Shown: one piece after another, positions 38,201 to 47,280 of the stretch | How the letters are laid out: every line of letters starts with the position of its first letter | Position numbering within the stretch: the first letter of the stretch is position 1 | Source: Tritrichomonas musculus | Lineage: Eukaryota; Parabasalia; Tritrichomonadida; Tritrichomonadidae | Assembly (NCBI GenBank): GCA_039105265.1 | Contig: JAPFFF010000011.1 | Span: 4,092,001-4,156,000, forward strand | Reading direction: 5' to 3' | DNA length: 64,000 nucleotides | Made by a program: the position numbers and the translations under genes | The notes under the pieces: model-generated | Database searches by the model: none | What the model was told of the DNA's origin: nothing | What the model saw: the letters and a program-made list of their open reading frames with translations, nothing else

Positions 38201-39830
38201 AAGAACCAAAATACAATTGAAAAAATTCTGCAAGCTCCATCACCTGCCAACACTCATAACTGATGAAAAAGAATACTACAATTTGAGAGAGAACATAACG
38301 GGAGGATTATCAAATGTACTTCATCGTGTGAACATCAGAGGTCAAACATTAATCAATAAACTCAAATATGATGCCGTTAATGACAGAATCATTAGCTATG
38401 ACACTTCAAACACAGTCTCTCACGTTGCTGGTATTGATTTCAATTCATTGTATCCTTCATCATTCAGTTCAGTAAAACATTCATTTAATCCTTATCACGG
38501 AGGAATCATGTACATGCCTGGCTCATTTATAAAACGATTTGATGTTTATGATGAAGATGGAAACAAGAATGAAAAGGTATTCAATGCTGCAATGAATATC
38601 ATTCAATCAAAGAAACGATTTGATGCAAACCCTGAGTTTATATTCAAAGCTGAAGTCAAATTAAGATGCCCAAAGAATAAAATCAATGATTTGATTAACT
38701 TTCCTCCTGTGTTTAGAAATATCAATATAATGAATGATGAACAAACGATTGGAAGCTATATGTACAAATATATGAAAGACAATAAACTGAATTCAGCAGA
38801 TAAAGAAACAAGAAAGCTGACAATGTTGCTTGATACATGCGGTACATTTATGACGTTCTCGAACTATTATTTATGGTTTTTAATCGACCACGGACTTATA
38901 GTTGATGACATTAAGAGCTTAAGTTTATACGAGGCACATGACGGTTTTAATCAATTTGTTTGTGAGTTTATGAAGAAGCGTCAAGATATATTGTCAGGAA
39001 AGGCACACGGGAACGAAAAGTTTTACAAGATTAGTATGAACGGATCTTACGGATATGACGGAATGAATTCAGAGAACTTTAATAAAGTCAGAATTGTTGA
39101 TAAAAATAAAGCCTTTCAATTGATAGCATCCGATACTTATCGCAATGGATGTAAATTGTCAAATGATTGTTATTTGATACAATCACAACCTCATTCATTC
39201 AAATGTAATACATGTCTTCAGGAATCATTTTGGACATTAGACAATGCGAAATACTGGTATTTGACTTTCCTTTATGACTTTCTATACAAATGCATTGACA
39301 TGAATAAGGTTCATTTCAACTCGGTCGATACAGACAGTCTGTACATGTCAATCGCTGGTGATATGAATAAACCGATTGACCAGTTGTTTGATTACGTCAT
39401 CAAAGACAAATCATTTTATGACAAACACATTTATAGCTTCATGCCAAACCCTGCAATCAATGATGTATATGATGAGAAAAAGATTCTCGGATGCTGTGTA
39501 GAAAAGTTCGGAGCAAATCAAATTGCTTTGTGCGCTAAGTGTTATACGATTTGGTCAGATGACAAAACAATTTCATTAAAGCTCAAAGGTGTTTCATTGA
39601 AGAAGAACAACATCAAATCAAGTGATTACAAAAATGTCATTGAAAAGCAATCAGTAATGAAAGGAAAGAATATAAACCTTCAATTAAATTCACAACTGAT
39701 GAGTAAAATAACTGTAATCAAAAATGCTTTAACAGCAGCACATTCAAAAATGTTGGTATTATCAAATCATTGTTGTTGTCCTTATGTCAATGGTTTCACT
39801 GCAAAGGATTATTTCATTGAGAATCATTAA
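35259..39830 (+). CDS. Protein-primed DNA polymerase B with embedded HNH-like module
   Basis: A 1,523-residue protein. In order: acidic coiled part (about 80-125), a 'NVDDCLCWYRFLACCL' segment (about 358-374), a zinc finger CPHCGSYIHKGNH..H..C (about 497-522), 3'-5' exonuclease motifs YDFETM (about 567), FNSSRFD (about 668) and YNDND (about 805), a zinc-bound HNH-like module CHLCGEHF / PTLDRIDNNKGH / ACAECN (about 932-975), then GIDFNSLYPS (motif A, about 1059), KISMNGSYGYDG (motif B, about 1257) and SVDTDSLYMS (motif C, about 1356). All exonuclease and polymerase acids are present. It replicates the element, presumably primed by a terminal protein. The HNH insertion before motif A is the odd feature. 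Confidence 0.93.
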   Translation: MSSRYYYQKDTKSFVIEQIRYINNELQLKPRLSTSKPSDYDVKHFKSILENYLTSFGFREHEGDRINDTTILAFVNRMKKEAEEQEEEEEEEQFEEEEQDDEQKLKQKQIEDNIKIAHDALNKALQLIKSENILLRPLPPKTNKQPQRYEDIRFNNENAELIEYIKKFGYKGVHSKHDSYFIINEPENFDEAVEACSHFIDQFPNDSEKVERLDEDSKEPIKIYYKNGVSSIEDINEYLTETVFKQEVKPFKIYFQLTGIFEIPPKNENERYTYEASEIKWKNYKSSIPIIVRESKDIDKVKLYVESKIHEYETTTSNIKLCIVWSVSFTISRVVKITGKIDEVSELFGKNKYIIIDNVDDCLCWYRFLACCLNKELMKRPFTISDRTAAAKKILCDEHGLSYTKKPSKAAKQFINSFKGITIEEMKESAKKHNINVNIYEYNQTETDKKGFFDLQDQWHNTDDNNKTFSALLYSKDKILHIMYIINAEALTNIHICPHCGSYIHKGNHNIDRFNRHVDKCDGKFKKDFIPSREALPYCPHILNNPVYLYCLSYELEWKPTIHYITYDFETMEQKIEKKVSDKSVINSRLIPLSVSSCVKLDKGLITKNFDIRTNDFIAKWIDWLFVAGCDVYADKLNHLKSFIKDKSEEELNKIDSSLKTITVFGFNSSRFDSNLFKEQLIKNHWSIDSGMIGTATSLKQFILKSSKYPIRLRFIDAQAFVAGGTLKQFGIDFGGISNSSKGVFPYEAINSENYNEVLSKSEPFEYEDFYSYLNQKNPLTKADYEEYLIDSKRFATRWDYLLSYNDNDVEMMIKPIDNLIQMNAEYKVDLISNLSLSKNASCIKYALAYKDFNPKNDYEIINKMNTFKPTMKWWLNKCDNYRKQDMKHNFCSQKGDSSLQSNQNQRDISKCVSEKDFEAFMKLYESNETGKCHLCGEHFTYNNKPTLDRIDNNKGHQIDNCLLACAECNRLRQRDDDKITRTKIQLKKFCKLHHLPTLITDEKEYYNLRENITGGLSNVLHRVNIRGQTLINKLKYDAVNDRIISYDTSNTVSHVAGIDFNSLYPSSFSSVKHSFNPYHGGIMYMPGSFIKRFDVYDEDGNKNEKVFNAAMNIIQSKKRFDANPEFIFKAEVKLRCPKNKINDLINFPPVFRNINIMNDEQTIGSYMYKYMKDNKLNSADKETRKLTMLLDTCGTFMTFSNYYLWFLIDHGLIVDDIKSLSLYEAHDGFNQFVCEFMKKRQDILSGKAHGNEKFYKISMNGSYGYDGMNSENFNKVRIVDKNKAFQLIASDTYRNGCKLSNDCYLIQSQPHSFKCNTCLQESFWTLDNAKYWYLTFLYDFLYKCIDMNKVHFNSVDTDSLYMSIAGDMNKPIDQLFDYVIKDKSFYDKHIYSFMPNPAINDVYDEKKILGCCVEKFGANQIALCAKCYTIWSDDKTISLKLKGVSLKKNNIKSSDYKNVIEKQSVMKGKNINLQLNSQLMSKITVIKNALTAAHSKMLVLSNHCCCPYVNGFTAKDYFIENH

Positions 39831-40041
39831 ACCAATTGGCGAGAAGCAGAAAAATGCCTCTTGAAAATGCAACCCTCGGTATTCCGAGCCTAGAAAAATT
39901 ATTAATGGAAATGCATCGGGTAGAATTCCGACCGATGAAATGCAGGCATGCAATATTGCACTCCTGGGAAATCATTAATGAAAATCATTTATTTTTGATT
40001 TGATTTATTTTTAAATCAATTTTTTATCAGCAATTCAAACA
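39831..40041. other. Palindrome-rich spacer after PolB
   Basis: Contains a hairpin CTCGG-TATT-CCGAG (about 39876-39889), an imperfect 24-bp palindrome CATCGG...GAATTC...CCGATG (about 39914-39937), and perfect palindromes GCATGC and TGCAATATTGCA (about 39947-39962). It is richer in GC than neighbouring spacers. It could be a structured RNA, terminator or replication signal; nothing known was matched. Confidence 0.45.
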
Positions 40042-40806
40042 ATGAGCACACCAACAACAAACGCAGCCACAAACACAAACGCCACAACTCAACCAATCAA
40101 TAATGATTATGAATATATTCAATACAATCAACGCTTGAGAATCATTCATTCAATCAAAGATGATATGTATCAAATGAATTCAATCATAACAGCTTGTCAA
40201 TCAAATAAATTATGTAAAGACTGGTTCAGAAACCAATCTACAATTGATATTATTGATGAATTATCGACTGGGGAAAATCTCCCACTCGAAAAATTATATG
40301 AAAAACGAGATGATTTACCAAATGGAATAAGAGGCTTTTATGTTCATCGATTGCTTGTCAATCATGTTGCTATGTGGGCTTCACCTCGTTATTCAATATA
40401 TATCATGAAGCTTCTTGATTCACATTTTGAACATGAACGACAACAATTGGTTGAAGAATTGCATCAAAAGAAACCACGTCTCGTACCATCCAACAAAGAA
40501 CACAATTACAAGTATTTGATTTGGAAAGAAACCAATGATGCTGAAAACACAATTCTTCATCTTGTGAGAAGAAACAAACGAACATTCAGAGCTGTATCAA
40601 CTCATAACAATGATAATGATAGATTTATATTCAAAGATAATTTACCTATAGCAATGAGTCCGAACGAAGACATTAAAGAACTTGTCAAGAACAACTTCCC
40701 TCGTAATGATTATACCATCAATGGTTGCAACATTATAATAAAGAATGAACGGCTGGAACAATTACACACACTCATTGATGAATATTTCAATCAATTTCAA
40801 TCATGA
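40042..40806 (+). CDS. KilA-N domain protein
   Basis: A 254-residue protein. After an Asn/Thr-rich start, the KilA-N core is at about 55-140: CKDWFRNQSTIDIIDEL, then IRGFYVHRLLVNHVAMWASP (the classic 'G.yVHp.Ll..iA.WaSp' motif). A C-terminal domain (about 155-250, with YKYLIWKETND and the RNKRTFRAV region) resembles the second domains of poxvirus/iridovirus KilA-N proteins. KilA-N is a DNA-binding fold of large DNA viruses and some Polintons. It lies just downstream of PolB in the same direction; a regulatory or replication role is likely but unproven. Confidence 0.8.
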   Translation: MSTPTTNAATNTNATTQPINNDYEYIQYNQRLRIIHSIKDDMYQMNSIITACQSNKLCKDWFRNQSTIDIIDELSTGENLPLEKLYEKRDDLPNGIRGFYVHRLLVNHVAMWASPRYSIYIMKLLDSHFEHERQQLVEELHQKKPRLVPSNKEHNYKYLIWKETNDAENTILHLVRRNKRTFRAVSTHNNDNDRFIFKDNLPIAMSPNEDIKELVKNNFPRNDYTINGCNIIIKNERLEQLHTLIDEYFNQFQS

Positions 40807-40894
40807 ATGAATAAAAACAAATGACACATTTATATGTTTTTATTTTTGCGCTCCACTGATTGAACAAAAAAAATATAGAACTTCGGGGCAAAAA

Positions 40895-41033
40895 CCCACA
40901 AAGAACCGTCATTCAGTGTTATTATTAAAGTAATATGTATAAAGATTATTAATGTAAAGAGTACGGTGTATTTTGACGGTTCTTTGTGGGAACACGTTAA
41001 AGTGTTTTTAGTTTTTTGACGGTTCTTTGTGGG
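40895..41033. repeat. Three copies of GACGGTTCTTTGTGGG
   Basis: Exact 16-bp copies at 40895-40910 (minus orientation), 40975-40990 and 41018-41033 (plus orientation). The first two form an inverted pair with a 64-base loop, and the second and third are direct repeats 43 bases apart. Each has T's before and A's after. It looks like a protein-binding or replication/transcription control site. Confidence 0.75.
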
Positions 41034-41175
41034 AAACCATTTATAATAGTTTTTTTTCATGAATTGTTTTAATGTATACGGGTTGTACATTCTGCCTCTC
41101 TTATATTATTATCTTTCGAATCCAGCGGTTGCTTTCTACATTTTCTAGGATAATATATAAAATAATACAGAAAAG

Positions 41176-41254
41176 TGTCATGTATGTGAATCGAACCTAC
41201 CACCTTTACAAGGTCTCTGTAGACGCAATACCCATCATGCCATATCATTGCCGT
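41176..41254 (-). other. Degenerate tRNA-like sequence
   Basis: On the minus strand TGGCATGATGGG resembles a pol III A box and GGTTCGATTCA a B box (T-loop). Between them an ACCTTGTAAAGGT hairpin could be an anticodon arm. The T and acceptor stems do not pair properly and the D-to-anticodon distance is too long, so this is at most a decayed tRNA or a tRNA-like element. Confidence 0.25.
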
Positions 41255-41448
41255 ATAATAATAGTTTTCATTTACAGATTTATATTTAAATGGTTATATA
41301 CTATATTGGTTTACACATTTATAGCAATATTAGCGAAAAATTTTTCGAGAACTTTTTGAATGAAAAATTCTTCTTTGACCAGATATGTATTGAAATCATG
41401 AATTAATAAATAAATGAACAAAAATAAAATGAAAATCAATCAATTGAT

Positions 41449-44400
41449 TTACTCTTTGAATACAGCTAATGTTCTTTCATCAATGATACTTGTAATGATT
41501 CCAACAGTCATGCGTTTTATTTTTGATGTTATTGCTGTCTCTCCTGAAAGAACTTTCAGCTTATTGTCTTCATTATCGATAAACACCTCATCCCCGATTG
41601 AATAACATGATGAATCATTAACTTTGCAAATGTAATCGCCATGACTTGCGAATGTGATACATTTATTTTTGTCATCGATTCTCACACATATACCGACATA
41701 CTCCTTCCATGTTCCTGATGTTTTGACACTACAAATACAATCAGTTGTATCATCTGCTGTTGATGGTTTCCATTCATCACCAACATGTTTGTAAACCTTA
41801 CCTGTCATATACACAGGAGAACCAACAACGAAATCACTAACAGAGTTCATTGATGATTCAATCGGCGAGTAATGTGTGATTGTTGTGTTTGATTGTGCAC
41901 CGTAAATAGCAGCCTTATATTTTGCTAAATAACCTCGGGACATGATGCATCTTGAATATATTTGTTTAGCATCTAATAATTCCTGAGTAGTTGTCCAAGA
42001 ATATCCGCCTATTGGGAAATTATATGTCAGGGGTCTTCCTGATGTTATATCAACAGTGTCTTCATAATAGAATGGGAATTTGAAATTGTCGAAATACACA
42101 GTTCTTTGATGTAATACAAGAACAATGTTATGAGGATTTCCAGTTGTATCATAGAATAATATTCTTATTTCCAAACATAGCGCATAATCACCTACTATGT
42201 ATTCCAGTTTAATTACCTTATCTTCAAGTTTTAGATAATGAATTGATATTTCACCGCCCTCTGTAATCGGTCCGCAATCAATAGCACATTTTTTTATTAG
42301 TTGTTCTTCTGTTATGACGTTTGACTTCAGTGCAAAGTTATCATTCACATATTTCACCGAAGTAATCATATCATCATTCACAGGTCGGCTGCGGATTAAT
42401 GTGATAGATGCATCATAAATATTGGTTAGTGTATCATCCTCAGCTCTCAATGAAACGATATGGGTATTATAATTAATATTTATTAATTCATTGCTTGTTG
42501 ATTTGTAAATCATATTCAAACTTTTATATAAACTGTATTCGTATTCAACTTCTTCATATGATGCATCATCAGCATTTCGTTTGAATTTGACGATAATATT
42601 TTTGGTTGTGAATACTCTTCTTATATCATCATCAGGAACTACACAACCACTTTCATTCTGTGTACATTGAATTGTGATTTGTTCTGGATTTTCATCAACA
42701 ACATTTGCAGTTTTAATAAATGGTGATTCGATTTGTGCTTTAATGACGTTGATTAACCATTGAGTATTGCCACTTGAATTACACAACATAAATTCGCCAC
42801 GGTCATACCATACAATAGATAATCCATTATCTAACATCATTCTATACCCTCTCATATATTTTTCATAAGGCTTGAATATCAAATCAAAATGTTGAATATT
42901 GTTAATGTAATCCTTGTTAGAACCCCAATTAACATCAAATATCACATGTATATCGGTTTCTGGTAAGTATGGTTTTACAAATATATAATCACGAACGGGA
43001 TTCGGATATTCAATATTCAATTCAGTTCCGTATAATGCAGTATTCAATGCAGATTCATTAACCAAATCAGTTGGAATTGTTGGTATATCTGTTTTCAATG
43101 CATATTTATCTAATTCATAAGCTAATTCATCTTCATCAACAAACTTCTCATCAGCTTGTGCACTAGTATAATACGGTGTCAAGTCAACTGGTTCTGGTAT
43201 ATCCGTCTTCAATGCATAAGTATTCGACACATATCTAGCTGAATAAGCGTTTCTGTCTGTTGGTTCGATAGTTTTGGTAATTGAACACGATAAAACTTCT
43301 GGTGTATCACCAGTTCCTGGATTGATTAATTCATGGCTGTCATACAAAAACCAAATACTTGAATCACTTCCTTCGATACGCATTATCTGAGAGGGTTGTT
43401 CGTCATCATCGTCATTGTACGAATAGTCTACATGAACATAATGACCCGTATAAAAACTGTTTGATGAAACAATATCCAACCCGTATTGCTCAATCAGTTC
43501 ATGATATGTGTTGTAATCCAAATCAGGAATTGTATTATTGACGATTTCGAATTGAATTGTTGTTTGACCCTCAATAATTTCTGGGATTTCACTCTTCATT
43601 GCATATTTTCCTTCTGCAACTGTTTTCGTTTCATACTTATCCAATTCATAAGCCAATTCATCCTCATCGACGAACTTCTCATCAGCTTGTGCACTAGTAT
43701 AATACGGTGTCAAATCAATTGGTTCAGGTATATCACTCTTCAATGCTAATCTTTCTTCTGTTTCTGCTAATGTTATTGTTATTGGAAGGTATTGATATCT
43801 ATCATAAATTGCTCCACTAACTTCATCCCACACTAATTCAAAATACTCACCTTCACTTTCAAATCCTTCAGCTTCATGTTGTTTAACGTTATATTCATCA
43901 TCAGCATATAATTCATTTGTCTTGAATCTGATATCAAAATGGAATATATTACCACTATTGTCAAATTTATAACCAACCAAATGTGTTCCTTCTTTGAACG
44001 GTAAAACGTGAGATGTATCCATTCCGTTTTCTTCATATTCTTCTGGTACTGGACCTATATTAGGAAACATATATGTCTTAGTTTCAATTGTGTATTCAGT
44101 TGATACATTCAAATTATCTCTCGTGATGTAATTCTTCAAATCATCTTTTGGAACATATCGTTCGGCACAAACATCCAAAGCCGATTGAAGACCTTCATTA
44201 GCTGCTATACTTGTTAAACACATTGATGCTTGAGCTGATAATGGTTTAACATCTTCAGCCATCAATTTCTGAAACATTTCGTCTGGTAATAGTTCTTTTA
44301 TGTTCAATTGTAACTCACTATTTTTGAGTACTTCTGGTATTTCACTCTTCAGTGCATATCCTTTCAGTGATTCATTTATTTTTGTCGTCAATGATTCTTC

Positions 44401-44646
44401 ATTAATCAAGTCATCAGGTATATCAGTTGATAAAGCGTAATTGTTGATAACATAATCACGCAATCCGTTAACAGCTTCATTCAATTGTTCCTCAGTGATT
44501 CCATGACCGTTTGAACCTCCTACGTTTCCGTTCGATGAATCACCTTTGATAACATAATTGTCAACATATCTTTTAATGTATTCGTTAATCAATCCGTCAA
44601 TGGTATTTGTTTTTGTTATGTGTCCGCTCTGCTCAATCGTAAACAT
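41449..44646 (-). CDS. Fibre-like structural protein
   Basis: A 1,065-residue protein. It contains many short units of the form YALK(S/T)(E/D)IP (at about 92, 300, 345, 470, 510), separated by beta-rich domains of 60-100 residues. A 28-residue block starting DLTPYYTSAQADEKF occurs twice, at about 303 and 478. The last 120 residues form a distinct domain (GSPVYMTGKVYKHVG, KRMTVGIITSIIDERTLAVF). Phage and Polinton tail- or spike-like proteins have such 'ALK.DIP' trimeric fibre repeats. A receptor-binding fibre is inferred; no sequence search could be made. Start ATG 44646 lies 22 bp from the divergent gene. Confidence 0.6.
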   Translation of the reverse strand: MFTIEQSGHITKTNTIDGLINEYIKRYVDNYVIKGDSSNGNVGGSNGHGITEEQLNEAVNGLRDYVINNYALSTDIPDDLINEESLTTKINESLKGYALKSEIPEVLKNSELQLNIKELLPDEMFQKLMAEDVKPLSAQASMCLTSIAANEGLQSALDVCAERYVPKDDLKNYITRDNLNVSTEYTIETKTYMFPNIGPVPEEYEENGMDTSHVLPFKEGTHLVGYKFDNSGNIFHFDIRFKTNELYADDEYNVKQHEAEGFESEGEYFELVWDEVSGAIYDRYQYLPITITLAETEERLALKSDIPEPIDLTPYYTSAQADEKFVDEDELAYELDKYETKTVAEGKYAMKSEIPEIIEGQTTIQFEIVNNTIPDLDYNTYHELIEQYGLDIVSSNSFYTGHYVHVDYSYNDDDDEQPSQIMRIEGSDSSIWFLYDSHELINPGTGDTPEVLSCSITKTIEPTDRNAYSARYVSNTYALKTDIPEPVDLTPYYTSAQADEKFVDEDELAYELDKYALKTDIPTIPTDLVNESALNTALYGTELNIEYPNPVRDYIFVKPYLPETDIHVIFDVNWGSNKDYINNIQHFDLIFKPYEKYMRGYRMMLDNGLSIVWYDRGEFMLCNSSGNTQWLINVIKAQIESPFIKTANVVDENPEQITIQCTQNESGCVVPDDDIRRVFTTKNIIVKFKRNADDASYEEVEYEYSLYKSLNMIYKSTSNELININYNTHIVSLRAEDDTLTNIYDASITLIRSRPVNDDMITSVKYVNDNFALKSNVITEEQLIKKCAIDCGPITEGGEISIHYLKLEDKVIKLEYIVGDYALCLEIRILFYDTTGNPHNIVLVLHQRTVYFDNFKFPFYYEDTVDITSGRPLTYNFPIGGYSWTTTQELLDAKQIYSRCIMSRGYLAKYKAAIYGAQSNTTITHYSPIESSMNSVSDFVVGSPVYMTGKVYKHVGDEWKPSTADDTTDCICSVKTSGTWKEYVGICVRIDDKNKCITFASHGDYICKVNDSSCYSIGDEVFIDNEDNKLKVLSGETAITSKIKRMTVGIITSIIDERTLAVFKE

Positions 44647-44668
44647 TCAATTTATTAGAAACTAAACA

Positions 44669-47227
44669 ATGTCAAAACAAGACAAAAATAATTCATCTGA
44701 TAGCTTTGAATTAGATTTGAGCAATATTGATGATGAAACTATATTTGACAGTGAGGTATCTAAACCTGATGATGATGAAGAACTAGAGGACCCGATAGAT
44801 TATTTTAAGAACACGTTTCTCAGTACATACAAACTAGAACACCCCAATGATTTAATTAATTTGTTGTATCAAATACAAAACAATGAATATACAGGAAGAA
44901 GTGTGGGAAAGATTCGTGAAATGAAAGTCAAGTTTCGTCGATTTGTTTCATTGATGAACAAAATCAATGCAGGTATTAAAAGTAAAGGCAATCGATTCCT
45001 TAGTTTAAAAGAGTACACAACAGATAAAAAAAGTCTTGATACAATTATCAATTACTTCAATATTGTTGTCAACGATGATTTAAATTATAGCTCTGATGGT
45101 TTTCGTTCATCACCCATCAAACCACCGAGAAAGAGTCAAACACCACAAACCACCAAAGGAAGAAGAAAGAGAACAAGCATACATGAACCAACACCTGACA
45201 GCAGTAAACGAAGAACACCAAGAAGAAAACGCATAACTCCGAGTGATTCTGATGAATTAATGAATACAAGTTTTTTGGAGCAAGATGATTCACTACCATC
45301 AATATCATTTAACTTCCCAGAATTAGAAGAAGAGGAGGAAGATAACCTATCAGCCTTGTTGTTATCTCCTTATGATTTGGTAGATGATGACATTGAATTG
45401 CTCAAGCAATTAGGCTATAATCAACCATGGCTCAATGTACTACCAAGATGTTATGAAGCAGCAAAGAAACCACAAAACAAACTTGATGAACAAGCAAAGG
45501 AAAACGTTGATGCATTACATCAAACACTTGAAATTATCAGAGACAAGATGAAGAGAAACATTGATATAACCAATGAACAAAAATCAATTACAGGCTTATC
45601 ATCATTCTTCAGAGTGTTTGACACAATCATTAATAAAAAACCTATCAAAGGCTCTGATGTCATACAACCAATCAAACCACCATCAATGAAACCAATCCCA
45701 TTTGTGAAACCAAATGATGTTGTTAATAATTTTTCAGCATCTAAAAGAGTCATGACAGACGCAGACGATTTTTCGCAGTCATTTGTTTTCGATAGAGAAG
45801 ATGGTGATGACCTCAATCAAACATTCACTGATTACGCTCAACAAGCAAATAAACCAAAGAAGCATGGCAAGTTCATTGATGGTGATAAAGTTGAATTTAA
45901 TCAAAAAATATTTAAACCTGGAAATCCATTTGCACAAAAAATAACCGATGATGAAATCAATGCTTTAATTAAAAATGCTAAAGCAGCAACAGTAAGAGGT
46001 AAGCGTGAGGACAGAGATGCCCCAACCGTTCTTGAAAACATTGATAGAGATTTCACAAACCTTAACATTCAATCACCCGCCAAGAGTTCAACATACTATA
46101 AACAAAACTTCCTTGATTTAATCATTAATGGTAATTATAGAATCAAATACATTCCTGCTGCCTCAACCAGAGACCAAGCAACAATATACTGTCATACACA
46201 TCTTGACCAAGACGGAAAGCCAAAATATCGTTTACTTCCTACAAACGCTATGGACCCAAATGGTGAAGCAATAACAGACCTGAACGGAGATAAGATTGAT
46301 GATATTGTATTAGTTGATAAGAAAGGAGTGCCACAAATCATAAACGGATATAAACTTGTATTTGCTTCTCCTTATAAGAAAGTATGGAAGACTGTTGTCA
46401 AATCAGCAGAAGAAAGGAAAGCTAAACCGTTCAATGTTTGGCTCAATGAACAATTCAATAAATCAAAGGATTCCGTAGATTGGGAGAAAGGTGAATATAT
46501 TATTAATCCAAATGAAACCATCCAGAAATATACAGAATTCTATCACAATGAACTCGGTTTGGGTAAGCCAAAAGTCAGCAAACGATTAAGCCCTTCATCA
46601 TATTGGTCAAGCTATTTCGCAAAGGTTTGGAAAGTCTTCTGGCAATTATTCCCACAATTCAAACCATTAACAAGAATCATTTCGTACCTTTCAGTTTCAA
46701 ATGTACTGTTTTGTATATACTTTGATAACAATGTCAAGAAAGAGATTGAAAAAGGTGGTCAGCCAATGAATTACATTCAATGGTTGGCATGGAAGAAAAT
46801 CAACAAATCAAAGTACAATCAAATGATTGGTAAGCGAATGACAACATTCATCAATAATTTGTCAAAGGTCATTAACTTTGAAAGCGGTGAATTCAATCCT
46901 AATAGAAGTGCTTGGGAAGGAATGCCAATCGCTTTCATTCAATCAATGGAATCATTGATACTATCATACTTAGTAAATGTCAGTATGAATGACAAGCAGA
47001 GACCCCAAAAACTGGCTGAAAAGACTCAATTAGCTGCTGAAATACCTACAGAAGAGATAAGAGAAAATAAAGAAGAATATAATCGAATAATCAATAACTT
47101 GATTGATAAAATCTATGGTCAGCAATGTGGATATCTCGAATATAAGGAAAAACTAAATGCACAGAAGAAAGACCAATTAAGTAATGTAAACAGATACGAT
47201 ATTGATATATTTCAAGAAGAAGCATGA
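44669..47227 (+). CDS. Large Polinton protein, 852 residues, unknown
   Basis: The first 250 residues are acidic/Ser-rich with a very basic patch (KPPRKSQTPQTTKGRRKR, then a KRRTPRRKR cluster at about 165-195). The middle is disordered and Lys-rich. From about 480 there is an ordered part (YRIKYIPAASTRDQATIYC, WQLFPQFKPLTRIISYLSV, MPIAFIQSMESLILSYLV). The basic segment may bind DNA. No protease triad or polymerase motif is visible. By position and size it may be a core or terminal-protein-like component, but that is a guess. The function is not recognised. Confidence 0.6.
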   Translation: MSKQDKNNSSDSFELDLSNIDDETIFDSEVSKPDDDEELEDPIDYFKNTFLSTYKLEHPNDLINLLYQIQNNEYTGRSVGKIREMKVKFRRFVSLMNKINAGIKSKGNRFLSLKEYTTDKKSLDTIINYFNIVVNDDLNYSSDGFRSSPIKPPRKSQTPQTTKGRRKRTSIHEPTPDSSKRRTPRRKRITPSDSDELMNTSFLEQDDSLPSISFNFPELEEEEEDNLSALLLSPYDLVDDDIELLKQLGYNQPWLNVLPRCYEAAKKPQNKLDEQAKENVDALHQTLEIIRDKMKRNIDITNEQKSITGLSSFFRVFDTIINKKPIKGSDVIQPIKPPSMKPIPFVKPNDVVNNFSASKRVMTDADDFSQSFVFDREDGDDLNQTFTDYAQQANKPKKHGKFIDGDKVEFNQKIFKPGNPFAQKITDDEINALIKNAKAATVRGKREDRDAPTVLENIDRDFTNLNIQSPAKSSTYYKQNFLDLIINGNYRIKYIPAASTRDQATIYCHTHLDQDGKPKYRLLPTNAMDPNGEAITDLNGDKIDDIVLVDKKGVPQIINGYKLVFASPYKKVWKTVVKSAEERKAKPFNVWLNEQFNKSKDSVDWEKGEYIINPNETIQKYTEFYHNELGLGKPKVSKRLSPSSYWSSYFAKVWKVFWQLFPQFKPLTRIISYLSVSNVLFCIYFDNNVKKEIEKGGQPMNYIQWLAWKKINKSKYNQMIGKRMTTFINNLSKVINFESGEFNPNRSAWEGMPIAFIQSMESLILSYLVNVSMNDKQRPQKLAEKTQLAAEIPTEEIRENKEEYNRIINNLIDKIYGQQCGYLEYKEKLNAQKKDQLSNVNRYDIDIFQEEA

Positions 47228-47280
47228 ATCAGAGAATAAAAATAAATGAAATGATATTCATTGAATCATGTTGATTGCTT

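Larger units (their letters stand above)
40807..41448. other. Polinton spacer with 16-bp repeats and a tRNA-like relic
   Basis: A 642-bp stretch between KilA-N and fibre genes. It carries three copies of a 16-bp motif (40895-41033) and a tRNA-like segment near 41176-41254. An 86-codon minus-strand frame across the repeats is judged accidental. Confidence 0.5.

Noticed and set aside
39762-39953. 63-codon minus-strand frame at the end of PolB
   Set aside because: Overlaps the conserved polymerase end and the palindrome cluster; likely chance.
39831-40041. Hammerhead, HDV-like or group I ribozyme after PolB
   Set aside because: Searched by eye for the CUGAUGA/GAAA core and group I P/Q/R/S elements; only CCGATGA-like partial matches were found, not enough to call.
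40830-41090. 86-codon minus-strand frame in the Polinton spacer
   Set aside because: It spans the three 16-bp repeats, which fall in different reading frames and orientations, so the repeat is conserved as DNA, not protein. The first part is A/T-driven.
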